64,000 bases of DNA, taken from assembly GCF_900240285.1 (NCBI RefSeq), contig NZ_OESS01000002.1, forward strand, positions 558,001 through 622,000, in the 5' to 3' direction. Below, one piece after another: positions 19,054 through 28,217 of the stretch. The translations under genes and the position numbers were made by a program. Within the stretch, counting starts at the first letter, position 1. Each line of letters opens with the position of its first letter. The stretch is from Halobacillus sp. Marseille-P3879. GTDB lineage: Bacteria > Bacillota > Bacilli > Bacillales > Halobacillaceae. The notes beneath the pieces are model-generated. The model had not been told where the DNA came from. It searched no databases and saw only the letters and a program-made list of their open reading frames with translations.

Positions 19054-19082
19054 TTGCGAAAATTAGAATTCTATGGTATATT
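19054..19082 (+). promoter_or_regulatory. Sigma-A promoter for rplS
   Basis: TTGCGA (19054-19059) and TATATT (19077-19082) with 17-bp spacing lie just after trmD. The predicted start near 19089 leaves a leader of nearly 90 nt. Confidence 0.62.
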
Positions 19083-19088
19083 ATCTGT

Positions 19089-19170
19089 TGTGCTTAAACG
19101 TTCGGTTTAAGTTTAAAAACGATGTTCCGCTTTCTCTTAGAAGATAAGAGCATTAGTTAAGAAGGAGTGA
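19089..19170 (+). ncRNA. L19 leader (ribosomal protein autoregulatory leader)
   Basis: The leader holds two hairpins: CTTAAAC-GTTCG-GTTTAAG, and CTCTTA-GAAGA-TAAGAG preceded by GATGTTCCGCTT. It ends in GAAGGAG before the ATG. A two-hairpin L19 leader is known upstream of rplS in Bacilli; placement and shape fit, but I matched it only from memory. Confidence 0.5.
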
Positions 19171-19175
19171 AAACA

Positions 19176-19520
19176 ATGCAACAACTAATTCATGACATTA
19201 CGAAGGAACAGCTTCGTACAGACCACCCTAACTTCCGTCCAGGTGATACTGTTAAAGTACACGTGAAGGTTGTCGAGGGTAACCGTGAACGTATTCAGGT
19301 GTTCGAAGGTGTTGTAATTAAGCGCCAAAACGGTGGGATCAGCGAAACATTTACAGTACGTAAGATTTCTTACGGTGTAGGTGTAGAGCGTACATTCCCG
19401 TTACATTCACCACGTATTGCTAAGATTGAGCGTTCTCGTCGTGGTAAAGTACGTCAAGCTAAGCTGTACTACTTGCGTAACCTGCGAGGTAAAGCTGCTC
19501 GTATTAAAGAAATTATCTAA
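19176..19520 (+). CDS. rplS: 50S ribosomal protein L19
   Basis: Large-subunit protein at the subunit interface, 114 residues. [20 protein letters not shown] and [15 protein letters not shown] are diagnostic. The ATG at 19176 stands 9 nt after AAGGAG; a GTG at 19167 lies within that site. A strong terminator follows. Confidence 0.97.
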   Translation: MQQLIHDITKEQLRTDHPNFRPGDTVKVHVKVVEGNRERIQVFEGVVIKRQNGGISETFTVRKISYGVGVERTFPLHSPRIAKIERSRRGKVRQAKLYYLRNLRGKAARIKEII

Positions 19521-19527
19521 TTTAGCG

Positions 19528-19559
19528 AAAAGGAGCTTGCATCGTCAAGCTCCTTTTTT
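19528..19559 (+). terminator. Terminator after rplS
   Basis: AGGAGCTTG (19531-19539) and CAAGCTCCT (19546-19554) form a perfect 9-bp stem with a 6-nt loop, followed by TTTTT. Confidence 0.88.
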
Positions 19560-19762
19560 CTAAATTCTCAGCTATACTTTTACAATCTGTGGGAAGTCTG
19601 ACTTATCGCAGGATGTGTCTTCCAAGACTTTTGCGCATTTGTAATTGTCTTGCTGCGCCTTTTAGAAACTCGTAACATAAGAAGCCTGCTTCTTTTTTGC
19701 GGTTTGTTTATGATCTCGTGTGTCGGCAGATGTTAGCGCATTTCTTGAAAAGGATTGATTTT

Positions 19763-20314
19763 ATGAAGAAGAAGCAGTGGTTAGAATGGATAAAGGCTTT
19801 CGCGATTGCTGCTGTTCTGGCTGTGATTATCAGAGTATTTTTATTTGCTCCTGTAGTCGTTGAAGGACCTTCCATGTCACCCAATTTACATAATGGAGAC
19901 CATTTGATCGTCAGTAAAATTAATTACTCGCTTGGAGAGCCTGATCGATTTGATATAGCGGTATTTCATGCAACCGATCAGCAGGATTATATTAAGCGTG
20001 TGATTGGTCTGCCTGGAGAAGAGGTAGCTGTGCAGGGGGACGAGCTTTATATAGATGGTGAGAAGGTTGAAGAACCGTATTTAGAGAACCAGAAACAATC
20101 GCTTCCTGAAGGGGAGCACTTAACTGAAAATTTTACAATTGAGGAACTTCCAGGCGGACATGACACTGTCCCCGAAGACACTGTACTGGTTCTGGGAGAC
20201 AATCGTAATAATTCAACAGACAGCCGTTCTATTGGGATGGTACCTTACGATCAATTAGTAGGAGAAGGTATATTTTCCTACTGGCCGCTTAATCGTATAG
20301 GTCTGCTAGACTGA
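19763..20314 (+). CDS. lepB: Type I signal peptidase
   Basis: Membrane serine protease that removes signal peptides from exported proteins; 183 residues, like SipS and SipT. One N-terminal membrane segment (about 12-30) is followed by the catalytic Ser37 in EGPSMSP and the general base Lys78 in YIKRVIGLPGE; GDNRNNSTDSR is the conserved box near the end. The ATG at 19763 follows AAAGGA by about 8 nt. About 200 bases upstream hold no gene; a short AAGAAG/CTTCTT hairpin with T-run occurs at 19679-19698. Confidence 0.94.
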   Translation: MKKKQWLEWIKAFAIAAVLAVIIRVFLFAPVVVEGPSMSPNLHNGDHLIVSKINYSLGEPDRFDIAVFHATDQQDYIKRVIGLPGEEVAVQGDELYIDGEKVEEPYLENQKQSLPEGEHLTENFTIEELPGGHDTVPEDTVLVLGDNRNNSTDSRSIGMVPYDQLVGEGIFSYWPLNRIGLLD

Positions 20315-20325
20315 GGAGGAATATC

Positions 20326-21168
20326 ATGACAATTCAGTGGTACCCGGGGCATATGGCCAAAGCAAAAAGAGAAGCAGAAGAAAAACTAAAATTAGTTGAT
20401 TTTGTAATTGAATTAGTCGACGCAAGAGCTCCTTTTTCTTCAGAAAATCCATCGCTGCATTTATTACTGCAAAATAAGCCGAAATTGGTAGTTATGATGA
20501 AAAAAGACCTGGCAGATCCTTCGTTAACTGATCACTGGATCAATTATTATGCTGAACAGAATGTTACGGCCATAGCTATCGAAGCTAATAATAAGAAGGA
20601 TATACAACGAGTCATTCAGGCTGGTAAGGATCTCGGCAGGGAGAAAATGGAAAAGTTAAAGGCTAAAGGGATAAGACCGCGTCCATTGAGAGCAATGATT
20701 CTTGGCATTCCCAACGTTGGTAAATCTACGTTAATTAACCGGCTGGCTAATAAGAAGACGGCTGAGACGGGAGATAAACCAGGAGTTACAAAGAAACAGC
20801 AATGGATTAAAGTGAAAAAGGACTTTGAGCTTCTTGATACGCCGGGGATCTTATGGCCTAAATTTGAAGATGAAGAAATTGGGTATCGATTAGCCGCAAT
20901 AGGTACGATTAAGGACACCATCTTACCTAAAGAGGATGTAGCTGCTTATATTCTTGATTACGTCAGCAGCCACTATCCTGATTTATTAGAACAAAGGTAT
21001 GGTTTTTCTTCCTACGATGATATTATGGAAGCTTTTGAACAAATCGGCCGCAAGCGGGGTTGTCTTGAAACCGGCGGGGTCGTTAATTATGAGAAAACAG
21101 CTGATATTATCCTCCAGGACCTCCGCACAGGAAAACTTGGGTTAATCAGCTTCGAACAACCTGAATAA
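20326..21168 (+). CDS. rbgA: Ribosome biogenesis GTPase RbgA (YlqF)
   Basis: Circularly permuted GTPase needed for late 50S assembly; 280 residues. The motif order is permuted: the G4 region first (KKDLAD, about residue 60), G1 (GIPNVGKST) later, then G3 (DTPGILWP). The usual NKxD of G4 reads MKKD here, so the asparagine is replaced by methionine. The C-terminal helical ribosome-binding domain is present. AGGAGG precedes the ATG. It follows lepB by 11 bases and ends at a terminator. Confidence 0.94.
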   Translation: MTIQWYPGHMAKAKREAEEKLKLVDFVIELVDARAPFSSENPSLHLLLQNKPKLVVMMKKDLADPSLTDHWINYYAEQNVTAIAIEANNKKDIQRVIQAGKDLGREKMEKLKAKGIRPRPLRAMILGIPNVGKSTLINRLANKKTAETGDKPGVTKKQQWIKVKKDFELLDTPGILWPKFEDEEIGYRLAAIGTIKDTILPKEDVAAYILDYVSSHYPDLLEQRYGFSSYDDIMEAFEQIGRKRGCLETGGVVNYEKTADIILQDLRTGKLGLISFEQPE

Positions 21169-21171
21169 TGG

Positions 21172-21215
21172 AAGAAAAACGCAATGATAGCTTTATATTC
21201 AATTGCGTTTTTCTT
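21172..21215 (+). terminator. Terminator after rbgA
   Basis: AAGAAAAACGCAAT (21172-21185) and ATTGCGTTTTTCTT (21202-21215) are perfectly complementary over 14 bp. The T-rich arm makes it a plausible terminator. It also shows that rnhB cannot start before about 21215. Confidence 0.75.
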
Positions 21216-21265
21216 ATTTATTTCTATTTACGAATGCCGATATAAAGTATGATGGAGTGAAAGTT

Positions 21266-22039
21266 TTGAATTCAAACAGTACGATTAAAGAAATTAAATT
21301 AAGGTTCGATTCAGGAAATTTAACAGAGGAAGAACTACAGGCTTACAGGGAAGATGAACGAATAGGTATTCAAAAACTGGTCGCCCGGCATGATCGACAG
21401 ATTCAGGCAAAGAAAAAGTTGAAACTGCGTTTTGAAGAAATGAAGAGTTATGAATACTATTATAAAGCAAAAGGTAAAAAATTTATTGCAGGGATAGATG
21501 AAGCTGGAAGAGGCCCGCTGGCAGGACCTGTAGTAGCAGCAGCAGTTATTCTTCCGGATGACTTCTTTTTAGAGGGACTTAATGATTCAAAGCAATTACC
21601 TTTACATAAACGAGAAGAATATTATGATTTTATTCAAGCACATGCCCGTATCGGAGTGGGGATAGTTTCAAATTTGGAAATTGACCAAATTAATATTTAT
21701 CGTGCAACTAAGCTAGCTATGCAGAGGTCAGTTGAGCAGCTTGGTGTTAAGCCGGATCAACTATTAATTGATGCCATGAGACTAGGAGAACTGTCATGCG
21801 AGCAGGAATCGATAGTTAAAGGGGACCAGAGAAGTGTTTCTATTGCGGCAGCCAGTATTATCGCTAAAGTAACAAGAGATAGCATTATGAAAAACCTCGC
21901 AGAAGAATATCCCCATTATCACTTTGAGTCGAATCAAGGGTATGGAACGAAAAGTCATCTGGATGCCTTAGGCGAACACGGCATTACCCCCTATCATCGC
22001 AAGAGCTTTGCGCCTGTAAGAGAAAGGATCGGTTCATAG
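21266..22039 (+). CDS. rnhB: Ribonuclease HII
   Basis: Removes ribonucleotides from RNA-DNA hybrids; 257 residues, near the B. subtilis length. Catalytic acidic residues lie in GIDEAGRGPLAGPVVAAA and in LLIDAMRL; the end HRKSFAPVRE is typical. The start is TTG at 21266 with GGAGTG about 7 nt upstream; a longer reading from 21203 would begin inside the upstream terminator. An N-terminal helical extension of about 70 residues precedes the catalytic domain, as in Bacillus. The stop overlaps the ribosome binding site of the next, broken gene. Confidence 0.94.
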   Translation: MNSNSTIKEIKLRFDSGNLTEEELQAYREDERIGIQKLVARHDRQIQAKKKLKLRFEEMKSYEYYYKAKGKKFIAGIDEAGRGPLAGPVVAAAVILPDDFFLEGLNDSKQLPLHKREEYYDFIQAHARIGVGIVSNLEIDQINIYRATKLAMQRSVEQLGVKPDQLLIDAMRLGELSCEQESIVKGDQRSVSIAAASIIAKVTRDSIMKNLAEEYPHYHFESNQGYGTKSHLDALGEHGITPYHRKSFAPVRERIGS

Positions 22040-22052
22040 GAGGCATAAGAAA

Positions 22053-22551
22053 GTGAGTTCTACAATTACTGCTTTATTTCAATCATTCAATCAAATGGCG
22101 AAAGAGACCAGGTTACTTTAAAGGAAGGCCAGTATGTGACTGGAAAAGTGGTTAACATGCTGCCCAAAAAACAGGCGATTGTTCAAATTGGAAACCAGAA
22201 GTTAAGAGCTCAGTTAGATGCTTCTTTAACAAGTGGAGAACATTATTTAATGCAGGTAAAGCAAATAAACAATAACTCTGTACTAAAAGTAATATCAGAT
22301 AGGCCTTTAAGTTCTACCGAAAATATCATTAAAGTGCTTAAAGCCGTTGACAAGAGCCCTACTGCACTAAACATATCTATGGTACAGCAATTGATTAACA
22401 GGGGATAGGGGATTCCCGTTCAAAAGGATTCAAGCTTGGTAGAGCTGCTGTCAGAATTAAACATAGATGAACAGATTCCCGAGGAACTTTACCACGTAGT
22501 AGTAGAAGTATTTGCGTTTATCTATCAATCCGATCAGAATGTAAAGAAATG
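22053..22551 (+). pseudogene. Deletion remnant fusing the start of ylqG to the end of ylqH
   Basis: A GTG at 22053 with AGGAGG 9 nt upstream opens a short frame (MSSTITALFQ..) that is lost by a frameshift near 22082-22094. The next frame continues with KEGQYVTGKVVNMLPKKQA to a TAG at 22406, and resembles the N-terminal region of YlqG. After the TAG, in the same frame, IPVQKDSSLVELLSELNI and EELYHVVVEVFAFIY match the end of YlqH, the small FlhB-C-like protein. So roughly the second half of ylqG and the first half of ylqH are gone, in the B. subtilis place between rnhB and sucC. The junction carries a tandem AGGGGAT (22400-22413). A stretch from GTG at 22136 could still be read, but is not a whole family member. 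Confidence 0.75.
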
Positions 22552-22621
22552 AATCTATAAGTTTACATAATTAAGTGTCGGTAAACTAATTTGAAAATTT
22601 CGACAGAAAAAAAGGTTAGTG

Positions 22622-22649
22622 TGGACAATTGTTGAGGTTTTTTTATACA
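22622..22649 (+). promoter_or_regulatory. Possible sigma-A promoter for sucCD
   Basis: TGGACA (22622-22627) and TATACA (22644-22649), spacer 16 bp, stand about 40 bases before sucC. An alternative is TTGTTG (22629) with GATAAT (22652). No cre site was recognised nearby. Confidence 0.38.
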
Positions 22650-22685
22650 ATGATAATGCAGTGAAATTTGATGGGAGGATGAAAC

Positions 22686-23846
22686 ATGAATATTCATGAG
22701 TATCAAGGAAAACAAATTATGAGCGATTTTGGCGTTCCAGTGCCAAAAGGCCATGTGGCATATTCTGTAGATGAGGCTGTTGAAGCAGCTAAAAAGCTAA
22801 ATAGCAGTGTCACTGTAGTAAAAGCACAAATCCACGCAGGCGGACGGGGAAAAGCCGGTGGAGTTAAGATTGCAAAGAATCTTGATGAAGTGCGTACATA
22901 CGCTGAAGAAATACTGGGGAAAACGCTTGTAACCCATCAGACCGGCCCTGAAGGTAAAGAAGTAAAGCGCTTACTAATTGAAGAAGGCTGCGATATTAAA
23001 AGTGAGTACTACATCGGTTTAGTATTAGATCGTGCCACTAGTAAAGTAACGATGATGGCTTCAGAAGAAGGCGGTACAGAAATTGAAGAAGTAGCAGAAA
23101 AAACGCCTGAGAAGATCTTTAAAGAAGTTATCGATCCTGTAACAGGCCTAACGCCTTTCCAGGCACGCCGCTTAGCATTTAATATTAACATTCCAAAAGA
23201 AGCACTAGGAAAAGCGGTTAAATTTATGCTCGGACTTTATGACGTTTTCGTACAAAAGGATTGTTCTATTGCAGAAATCAACCCGCTCGTTACAACAGGA
23301 GACGGAGAGGTTCTTGCATTAGACTCTAAATTAAACTTTGATGATAACGCATTGTACCGTCAAAAGGATGTTGCTGAACTTCGTGACTTGGATGAAGAGG
23401 ATCCAAAAGAAATTGAAGCATCTAAATATGACTTAAGTTACATTGCACTTGACGGAAACATCGGGTGCATGGTTAACGGTGCAGGGCTTGCTATGGCCAC
23501 TATGGATACGATTAAGCACTATAAAGGGGATCCTGCCAACTTCCTGGATGTTGGAGGCGGAGCAACGACAGAAAAAGTAACGGAAGCGTTCAAAATTATT
23601 TTGTCAGATGATAATGTAAAAGGGATTTTCGTTAATATCTTCGGCGGAATTATGAAATGTGACATTATTGCAGAAGGTGTAGTTGAGGCAACGAAACAAA
23701 TTGGGTTGACACTTCCTTTAGTTGTAAGACTTGAGGGGACAAACGTAGAAGCCGGTAAGAAGATTCTTGATGAATCCGGATTAAATATTACTTCAGCAGA
23801 TTCCATGGCAAACGGTGCACAAAAAATCGTAGAACTAGTGAAGTAG
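22686..23846 (+). CDS. sucC: Succinyl-CoA synthetase beta subunit (ADP-forming)
   Basis: TCA-cycle enzyme subunit, 386 residues, forming ATP from succinyl-CoA with SucD. An ATP-grasp N-terminus ([28 protein letters not shown]) is followed by the CoA ligase domain with [11 protein letters not shown] and [16 protein letters not shown] precedes the ATG. sucD follows after 16 bases. Confidence 0.96.
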   Translation: MNIHEYQGKQIMSDFGVPVPKGHVAYSVDEAVEAAKKLNSSVTVVKAQIHAGGRGKAGGVKIAKNLDEVRTYAEEILGKTLVTHQTGPEGKEVKRLLIEEGCDIKSEYYIGLVLDRATSKVTMMASEEGGTEIEEVAEKTPEKIFKEVIDPVTGLTPFQARRLAFNINIPKEALGKAVKFMLGLYDVFVQKDCSIAEINPLVTTGDGEVLALDSKLNFDDNALYRQKDVAELRDLDEEDPKEIEASKYDLSYIALDGNIGCMVNGAGLAMATMDTIKHYKGDPANFLDVGGGATTEKVTEAFKIILSDDNVKGIFVNIFGGIMKCDIIAEGVVEATKQIGLTLPLVVRLEGTNVEAGKKILDESGLNITSADSMANGAQKIVELVK

Positions 23847-23862
23847 AAAGGCGGGGAATAGA

Positions 23863-24765
23863 ATGAGTGTATATATTAATAAAGATACAAAAGTGATTGT
23901 GCAAGGGATTACTGGATCAACAGCCCTTTTTCATACAAAGCAAATGGTTGAATATGGAACAAATATCGTCGGCGGGGTTACACCTGGTAAAGGCGGAACA
24001 GAAGTAGAAGGCATCCCGGTTTTCAATACTGTATCTGAAGCGGTTGAGAAAACGGGAGCAACAGCCTCTGTTATTTATGTGCCTGCGCCATTTGCTGCAG
24101 ATGCCATTATGGAAGCAACGGATGCAGAGATGGACCTGGCGATTTGTATTACAGAGCATATCCCTGTACTGGATATGGTTAAAGTGAAGCGCTATATGGA
24201 AGGCAAAAAGACACGCCTGGTAGGACCTAACTGCCCTGGGGTCATCACACCTGATGAATGTAAAATTGGAATCATGCCGGGCTATATCCATAAAAAAGGT
24301 CACATTGGTGTTGTCTCCCGTTCAGGTACATTAACCTATGAAGCTGTTCACCAGCTGTCGGAAGCAGGACTTGGTCAGTCTACTGCTGTAGGGATTGGCG
24401 GAGACCCTGTAAACGGTACTGACTTTATTGATGTACTCAAAGCATTTAATGAAGATGACGATACGAAAGCAGTCATTATGATAGGGGAAATAGGTGGTAC
24501 AGCCGAAGAAGAAGCAGCTGAATGGGTAAAAGCCAATATGGATAAGCCGGTCGTAGGCTTTATCGGTGGCCGTACAGCACCTCCTGGAAAACGTATGGGG
24601 CATGCCGGTGCCATTATCTCTGGTGGTAAAGGTACAGCTGACGAAAAGATCCGTGTTATGAATGAATGCGGCATTGAGGTTGCGGATACTCCTTCTGTTA
24701 TGGGGGAAACTTTAATAGACGTATTGAAAAAAGAGAACCTCTTTGACACTTGTAAAACTCATTAA
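23863..24765 (+). CDS. sucD: Succinyl-CoA synthetase alpha subunit
   Basis: CoA-binding catalytic subunit, 300 residues. The Rossmann start [18 protein letters not shown] is followed by the phosphohistidine region with [17 protein letters not shown], whose histidine carries the phosphate. AAAGGCGGGG precedes the ATG. A hairpin follows the stop. Confidence 0.96.
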   Translation: MSVYINKDTKVIVQGITGSTALFHTKQMVEYGTNIVGGVTPGKGGTEVEGIPVFNTVSEAVEKTGATASVIYVPAPFAADAIMEATDAEMDLAICITEHIPVLDMVKVKRYMEGKKTRLVGPNCPGVITPDECKIGIMPGYIHKKGHIGVVSRSGTLTYEAVHQLSEAGLGQSTAVGIGGDPVNGTDFIDVLKAFNEDDDTKAVIMIGEIGGTAEEEAAEWVKANMDKPVVGFIGGRTAPPGKRMGHAGAIISGGKGTADEKIRVMNECGIEVADTPSVMGETLIDVLKKENLFDTCKTH

Positions 24766-24773
24766 TTCTCAAA

Positions 24774-24800
24774 AAACCGTGCCTTTATAAGGCACGGTTT
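24774..24800 (+). terminator. Hairpin terminator after sucD
   Basis: AAACCGTGCC (24774-24783) and GGCACGGTTT (24791-24800) form a perfect 10-bp stem with a 7-nt loop. The T-run is short, so termination may be partial. Confidence 0.65.
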
Positions 24801-24830
24801 ACTAATACCCTAATGAAATGAGGACGAGTA

Positions 24831-25709
24831 ATGAAGACGTTAAAAGACAATTTAATTATCCTGCATGAATGCCCTGATGTATCACGTTCAATATTGAGAA
24901 AAGTATTAAAAACTGAACATTTACTTGCTTCCATTTATAAGATTTCCACTGCAGAATTTGCAGATGCTGTCCAAATCCCTTATTCAAAATCTACAAAGAT
25001 TTATCATTTTATGACAAACACTAATATAATGAAGAAACTCGACAAAAACCGTAAGAAATACCACTATATCACCTGGTTTGACAAAGAGTATCCAACTTCT
25101 TTACGAACCATCCCTGATCCTCCATTAGTTCTCTACGCTTCAGGTAATCCCTCTCTTCTTCTTCATCCATTAAATATTAGTATAGTCGGTACTAGAACTC
25201 CTTCAAACTATGCGTTTCCCGCTATGAACAAAATCCTTCCTCCCCTTGTCAAAGCTGGTTTTTCTATTGTTAGTGGAATGGCTATGGGTATAGATCAATA
25301 TGCTCATCAAATAGCACTGTCGAATCAAGGGAAAACGATCGCTGTAATAGGGTCGGGGTTTAACCATCTATATCCTAAAAATAATCTCAATTTGTTTGAG
25401 CATTTAACCAAACATCAAATAGTGGTAAGTGAATATCCCCCGGACACCCCTCCGAGAAAGTATCACTTTCCAGAGAGAAACCGCATTATATCAGGGCTTT
25501 CAGAAGCTACTCTGGTGGTCGAAGCCCGTTTGAGAAGTGGATCTTTAATTACAGTAGACCAGGCATTGGAACAGGGGCGTGATGTGTACGCTTTTCCAGG
25601 ACCCATCGGCTCGTTAACAAGTGAAGGGTGTCACCACATTATTCAACAGGGGGCCAAACTAGTTCAAAGTTATGAGGACATTATATCCGCTTACTGTGTG
25701 AAAAATTAA
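24831..25709 (+). CDS. dprA: DNA-processing protein DprA (Smf)
   Basis: Loads RecA on incoming single-stranded DNA during natural transformation; 292 residues. After an N-terminal helical part (about 1-80), the Rossmann-like DprA domain shows SIVGTRTPSNYA, SGMAMGIDQYAHQIAL, VIGSGFNHLYP and FPERNRIISGLSEA. As in B. subtilis there is no added C-terminal winged helix. It lies between sucD and topA as usual. Confidence 0.94.
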   Translation: MKTLKDNLIILHECPDVSRSILRKVLKTEHLLASIYKISTAEFADAVQIPYSKSTKIYHFMTNTNIMKKLDKNRKKYHYITWFDKEYPTSLRTIPDPPLVLYASGNPSLLLHPLNISIVGTRTPSNYAFPAMNKILPPLVKAGFSIVSGMAMGIDQYAHQIALSNQGKTIAVIGSGFNHLYPKNNLNLFEHLTKHQIVVSEYPPDTPPRKYHFPERNRIISGLSEATLVVEARLRSGSLITVDQALEQGRDVYAFPGPIGSLTSEGCHHIIQQGAKLVQSYEDIISAYCVKN

Positions 25710-25778
25710 AATTTTAAAAAAAGCAGGCTGATAAAGGGATAAAAGCCATGAAGGAAAGAATAATTTAATAATGGAAGT

Positions 25779-25807
25779 TTGACAAACGGTTTCATTCTAT
25801 TTAATAA
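25779..25807 (+). promoter_or_regulatory. Possible sigma-A promoter for topA
   Basis: A perfect TTGACA (25779-25784) is followed by an AT-rich TTTAATAAT region; the best hexamer TTTAAT (25800) has a 15-bp spacer and TAATAA (25802) a 17-bp spacer. Confidence 0.45.
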
Positions 25808-25867
25808 TAGGGAAGATTTGTGATATATATAAATAAATACAGAAAAACCTCTATGGGAGGAAACTAC

Positions 25868-27943
25868 ATGGCAGATTATCTCGTAATCGTTGAATCACCT
25901 GCTAAAGCAAAAACGATTGAACGATACCTTGGAAAAAAATACAAAGTTAAAGCGTCCTTAGGACACGTAAGAGACTTACCAAGAAGCCAAATGGGTGTGG
26001 ACGTCGAAAACGAATTCGAACCTAAATACATTACAATACGCGGGAAAGGCCCTGTGTTAAAAGAATTAAAAACAGCTGCAAAAAAAGCTAAACGTGTTTA
26101 CCTGGCTGCCGACCCCGACCGCGAAGGGGAAGCTATTGCCTGGCACCTGGCACACAGCCTGAACATAGACCATAAATCTGAATGCAGAGTTGTATTTAAT
26201 GAGATCACTAAAGATGCAATCAAAGATTCATTTAAGCAGCCTCGTACCATTGATTCAGATTTAGTAGATGCGCAGCAAGCGAGAAGAATTCTCGATAGGC
26301 TGGTCGGATACAATATTAGTCCGATACTGTGGAAAAAAGTTAAAAAAGGTTTAAGCGCAGGACGTGTACAGTCCGTCGCTGTAAAAATTATTATTGACCG
26401 GGAAAATGAAATTAAAAATTTTAAACCTGAAGAATACTGGACGATTGATGGAGATTTCTTAAAGGATAAAGAAAGTTTTGAAGGATCGTTCTATGGAATA
26501 GACGGCGAGAAAAAAGAACTTAAAACAGAAGATGATGTAAAAAAAATTCAGGAGCAGATGAAGGGCGATGAGTTTACGATTGAGAAAGTGAATAAGAGGG
26601 AAAGAAGAAGGAATCCCTCTCAGCCTTTTACTACATCTTCCTTACAGCAGGAAGCTGCCCGCAAACTCAATTTCAGAGCAAAGAAAACGATGATGGTTGC
26701 GCAGCAGCTGTATGAAGGAATTGATCTAAAAGGGAAACAAGGGATTACCGGGCTTATCACTTACATGCGTACTGATTCAACTCGACTTTCTAATTCTGCT
26801 AAAGAAGATGCCAAGAATTATATCCAGGAGAACTTTGGGAGCGAATATCTTTCAAAAAATAAAACCGAGAAAAAACAAGGCGGGGCCCAGGATGCACACG
26901 AGGCCATCCGGCCAACTGGAGCAGACCGAGACCCTAAAGCTATGAAAAGTTTATTGTCGCGCGATCAGTATCGACTTTACAAATTAATATGGGACCGATT
27001 TATTGCAAGTCAGATGGCGCCGGCTGTCCTGGATACGATGACGGTTCACCTTTATAATCACGGGGTGGAGTTCAGGGCTACAGGGTCAAAGGTGAAATTT
27101 AAAGGATTTATGAAAGTGTATGTCGAAGGCCGTGATGATAACAAGAAAGAAAAAGATAAACTGCTTCCGCATCTAGAAGAAGGGATGACAGTAAAGGCGG
27201 AGGCTATTAAACCGAATCAGCACTTCACCCAGCCGCCGCCGCGTTACACAGAAGCACGTCTAGTGAGAACGCTCGAGGAGCTTGGAATCGGCCGTCCTTC
27301 TACCTATGCTCCAACCCTTGATACGATTCAGCGAAGAGGGTACGTAGCTCTTGATAACAAAAGGTTTGTACCTACAGAATTGGGTGAAATCGTACTTGAG
27401 CAGCTGAAAGAGTATTTTCCTGAGATAATTGACGTCGCTTTCACAAAGGATATGGAAGATGATCTTGACTCCATTGAAGAGGGAAAGCAGGATTGGGTCT
27501 CGATCATTTCACAATTTTATCAAGGCTTCCAGCCGCGGCTCGAAAAAGCAGAGCAGGAAATGGAGCATATAGAAATCAAAGATGAACCTGCTGGTATAGA
27601 CTGTGAGAAGTGCGGTCATGAAATGGTATATAAGATGGGACGTTATGGAAAATTCCTTGCGTGTTCCAATTTTCCGGATTGTCGCAATACAAAGCCGATA
27701 TTAAAGAAAATCGATGTTACATGTCCAAGATGTAAAAAAGGCGAAGTAGTTGAACGAAAAAGTAAGAAAAACCGGAAATTCTTTGGTTGTGAAAGGTATC
27801 CTGAATGCGAATTTATTTCCTGGGATAAGCCCATTTCAAGACCTTGTCCGAAATGTGAATCCCTGCTCGTTGAAAAAAAATCGAAAAAGGGAACTCAAAT
27901 TCAGTGTACAGAGTGTGATTATAAAGAAGAACCGCAATCGTAA
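25868..27943 (+). CDS. topA: DNA topoisomerase I
   Basis: Type IA topoisomerase that relaxes negative supercoils; 691 residues. The TOPRIM domain opens with [17 protein letters not shown] and holds [13 protein letters not shown]. The active-site tyrosine is Tyr299 in TYMRTDS. Three C-terminal four-cysteine zinc ribbons are visible: [30 protein letters not shown] and [12 protein letters not shown]. The ATG at 25868 follows GGGAGG; the 16 earlier in-frame residues read through this site. In B. subtilis trmFO comes next; it is absent here. Confidence 0.96.
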   Translation: MADYLVIVESPAKAKTIERYLGKKYKVKASLGHVRDLPRSQMGVDVENEFEPKYITIRGKGPVLKELKTAAKKAKRVYLAADPDREGEAIAWHLAHSLNIDHKSECRVVFNEITKDAIKDSFKQPRTIDSDLVDAQQARRILDRLVGYNISPILWKKVKKGLSAGRVQSVAVKIIIDRENEIKNFKPEEYWTIDGDFLKDKESFEGSFYGIDGEKKELKTEDDVKKIQEQMKGDEFTIEKVNKRERRRNPSQPFTTSSLQQEAARKLNFRAKKTMMVAQQLYEGIDLKGKQGITGLITYMRTDSTRLSNSAKEDAKNYIQENFGSEYLSKNKTEKKQGGAQDAHEAIRPTGADRDPKAMKSLLSRDQYRLYKLIWDRFIASQMAPAVLDTMTVHLYNHGVEFRATGSKVKFKGFMKVYVEGRDDNKKEKDKLLPHLEEGMTVKAEAIKPNQHFTQPPPRYTEARLVRTLEELGIGRPSTYAPTLDTIQRRGYVALDNKRFVPTELGEIVLEQLKEYFPEIIDVAFTKDMEDDLDSIEEGKQDWVSIISQFYQGFQPRLEKAEQEMEHIEIKDEPAGIDCEKCGHEMVYKMGRYGKFLACSNFPDCRNTKPILKKIDVTCPRCKKGEVVERKSKKNRKFFGCERYPECEFISWDKPISRPCPKCESLLVEKKSKKGTQIQCTECDYKEEPQS

Positions 27944-27949
27944 CGATAA

Positions 27950-27984
27950 AAAACCTGCGCTGTCTTTAAGCCGCAGGTTTTCTT
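27950..27984 (+). terminator. Terminator after topA
   Basis: AAAACCTGCG (27950-27959) and CGCAGGTTTT (27972-27981) pair over 10 bp with a 12-nt loop, followed by T-rich sequence. Confidence 0.8.
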
Positions 27985-28006
27985 CGTTCATTTTTAACTA
28001 AATTGT

Positions 28007-28050
28007 TTGACACACCTTACCAAGGGGGCTATAATTACGGTTTGGTAAGG
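28007..28050 (+). promoter_or_regulatory. Perfect consensus sigma-A promoter framed by an inverted repeat
   Basis: TTGACA (28007-28012), a 17-bp spacer and TATAAT (28030-28035) form an exact consensus promoter. CCTTACCAA (28015-28023), within the spacer, and TTGGTAAGG (28042-28050), at the predicted start, are perfect inverted copies, as for a repressor operator. The next gene, xerC, begins about 170 bases on and has a nearer promoter. The regulator is unknown. Confidence 0.6.
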
Positions 28051-28127
28051 ATATATACTTGACAGTAATTATTTGTAATTGTTTATTTTTCACTTCCATA
28101 GACGTATAATAAAAGGGATAAATCTGA

Positions 28128-28194
28128 AACAATTCAGAATTTTATTACAATTTTGTTAAATGAATTGTTATTATAGTGAATAGTGTGGTAAAAT
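28128..28194 (+). promoter_or_regulatory. xerC promoter with overlapping inverted repeat
   Basis: TTGTTA (28165-28170) and TAAAAT (28189-28194), spacer 18 bp, lie about 24 bases before xerC. AACAATTCA (28128-28136) and TGAATTGTT (28161-28169) are perfect inverted copies; the second overlaps the -35 element, so it could be an operator for the xerC-codY genes. Confidence 0.5.
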
Positions 28195-28217
28195 TTAGAC
28201 GCTTTGTGAGGTGAAAT

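Noticed and set aside
22053-22408. Programmed frameshifting in the ylqG remnant
   Set aside because: No slippery heptamer with downstream structure was found, the product would stop early anyway and the second half of the gene is missing.
28059-28109. A 16-codon frame (TTG start) after the perfect promoter upstream of xerC
   Set aside because: The TTG is part of a second TTGACA-like hexamer, the ribosome binding site is weak and the peptide has no known match; too short to claim.
28128-28142. A CodY box before xerC-codY
   Set aside because: Only the core TTCAGAA is kept; five of fifteen consensus positions differ, which is too weak.
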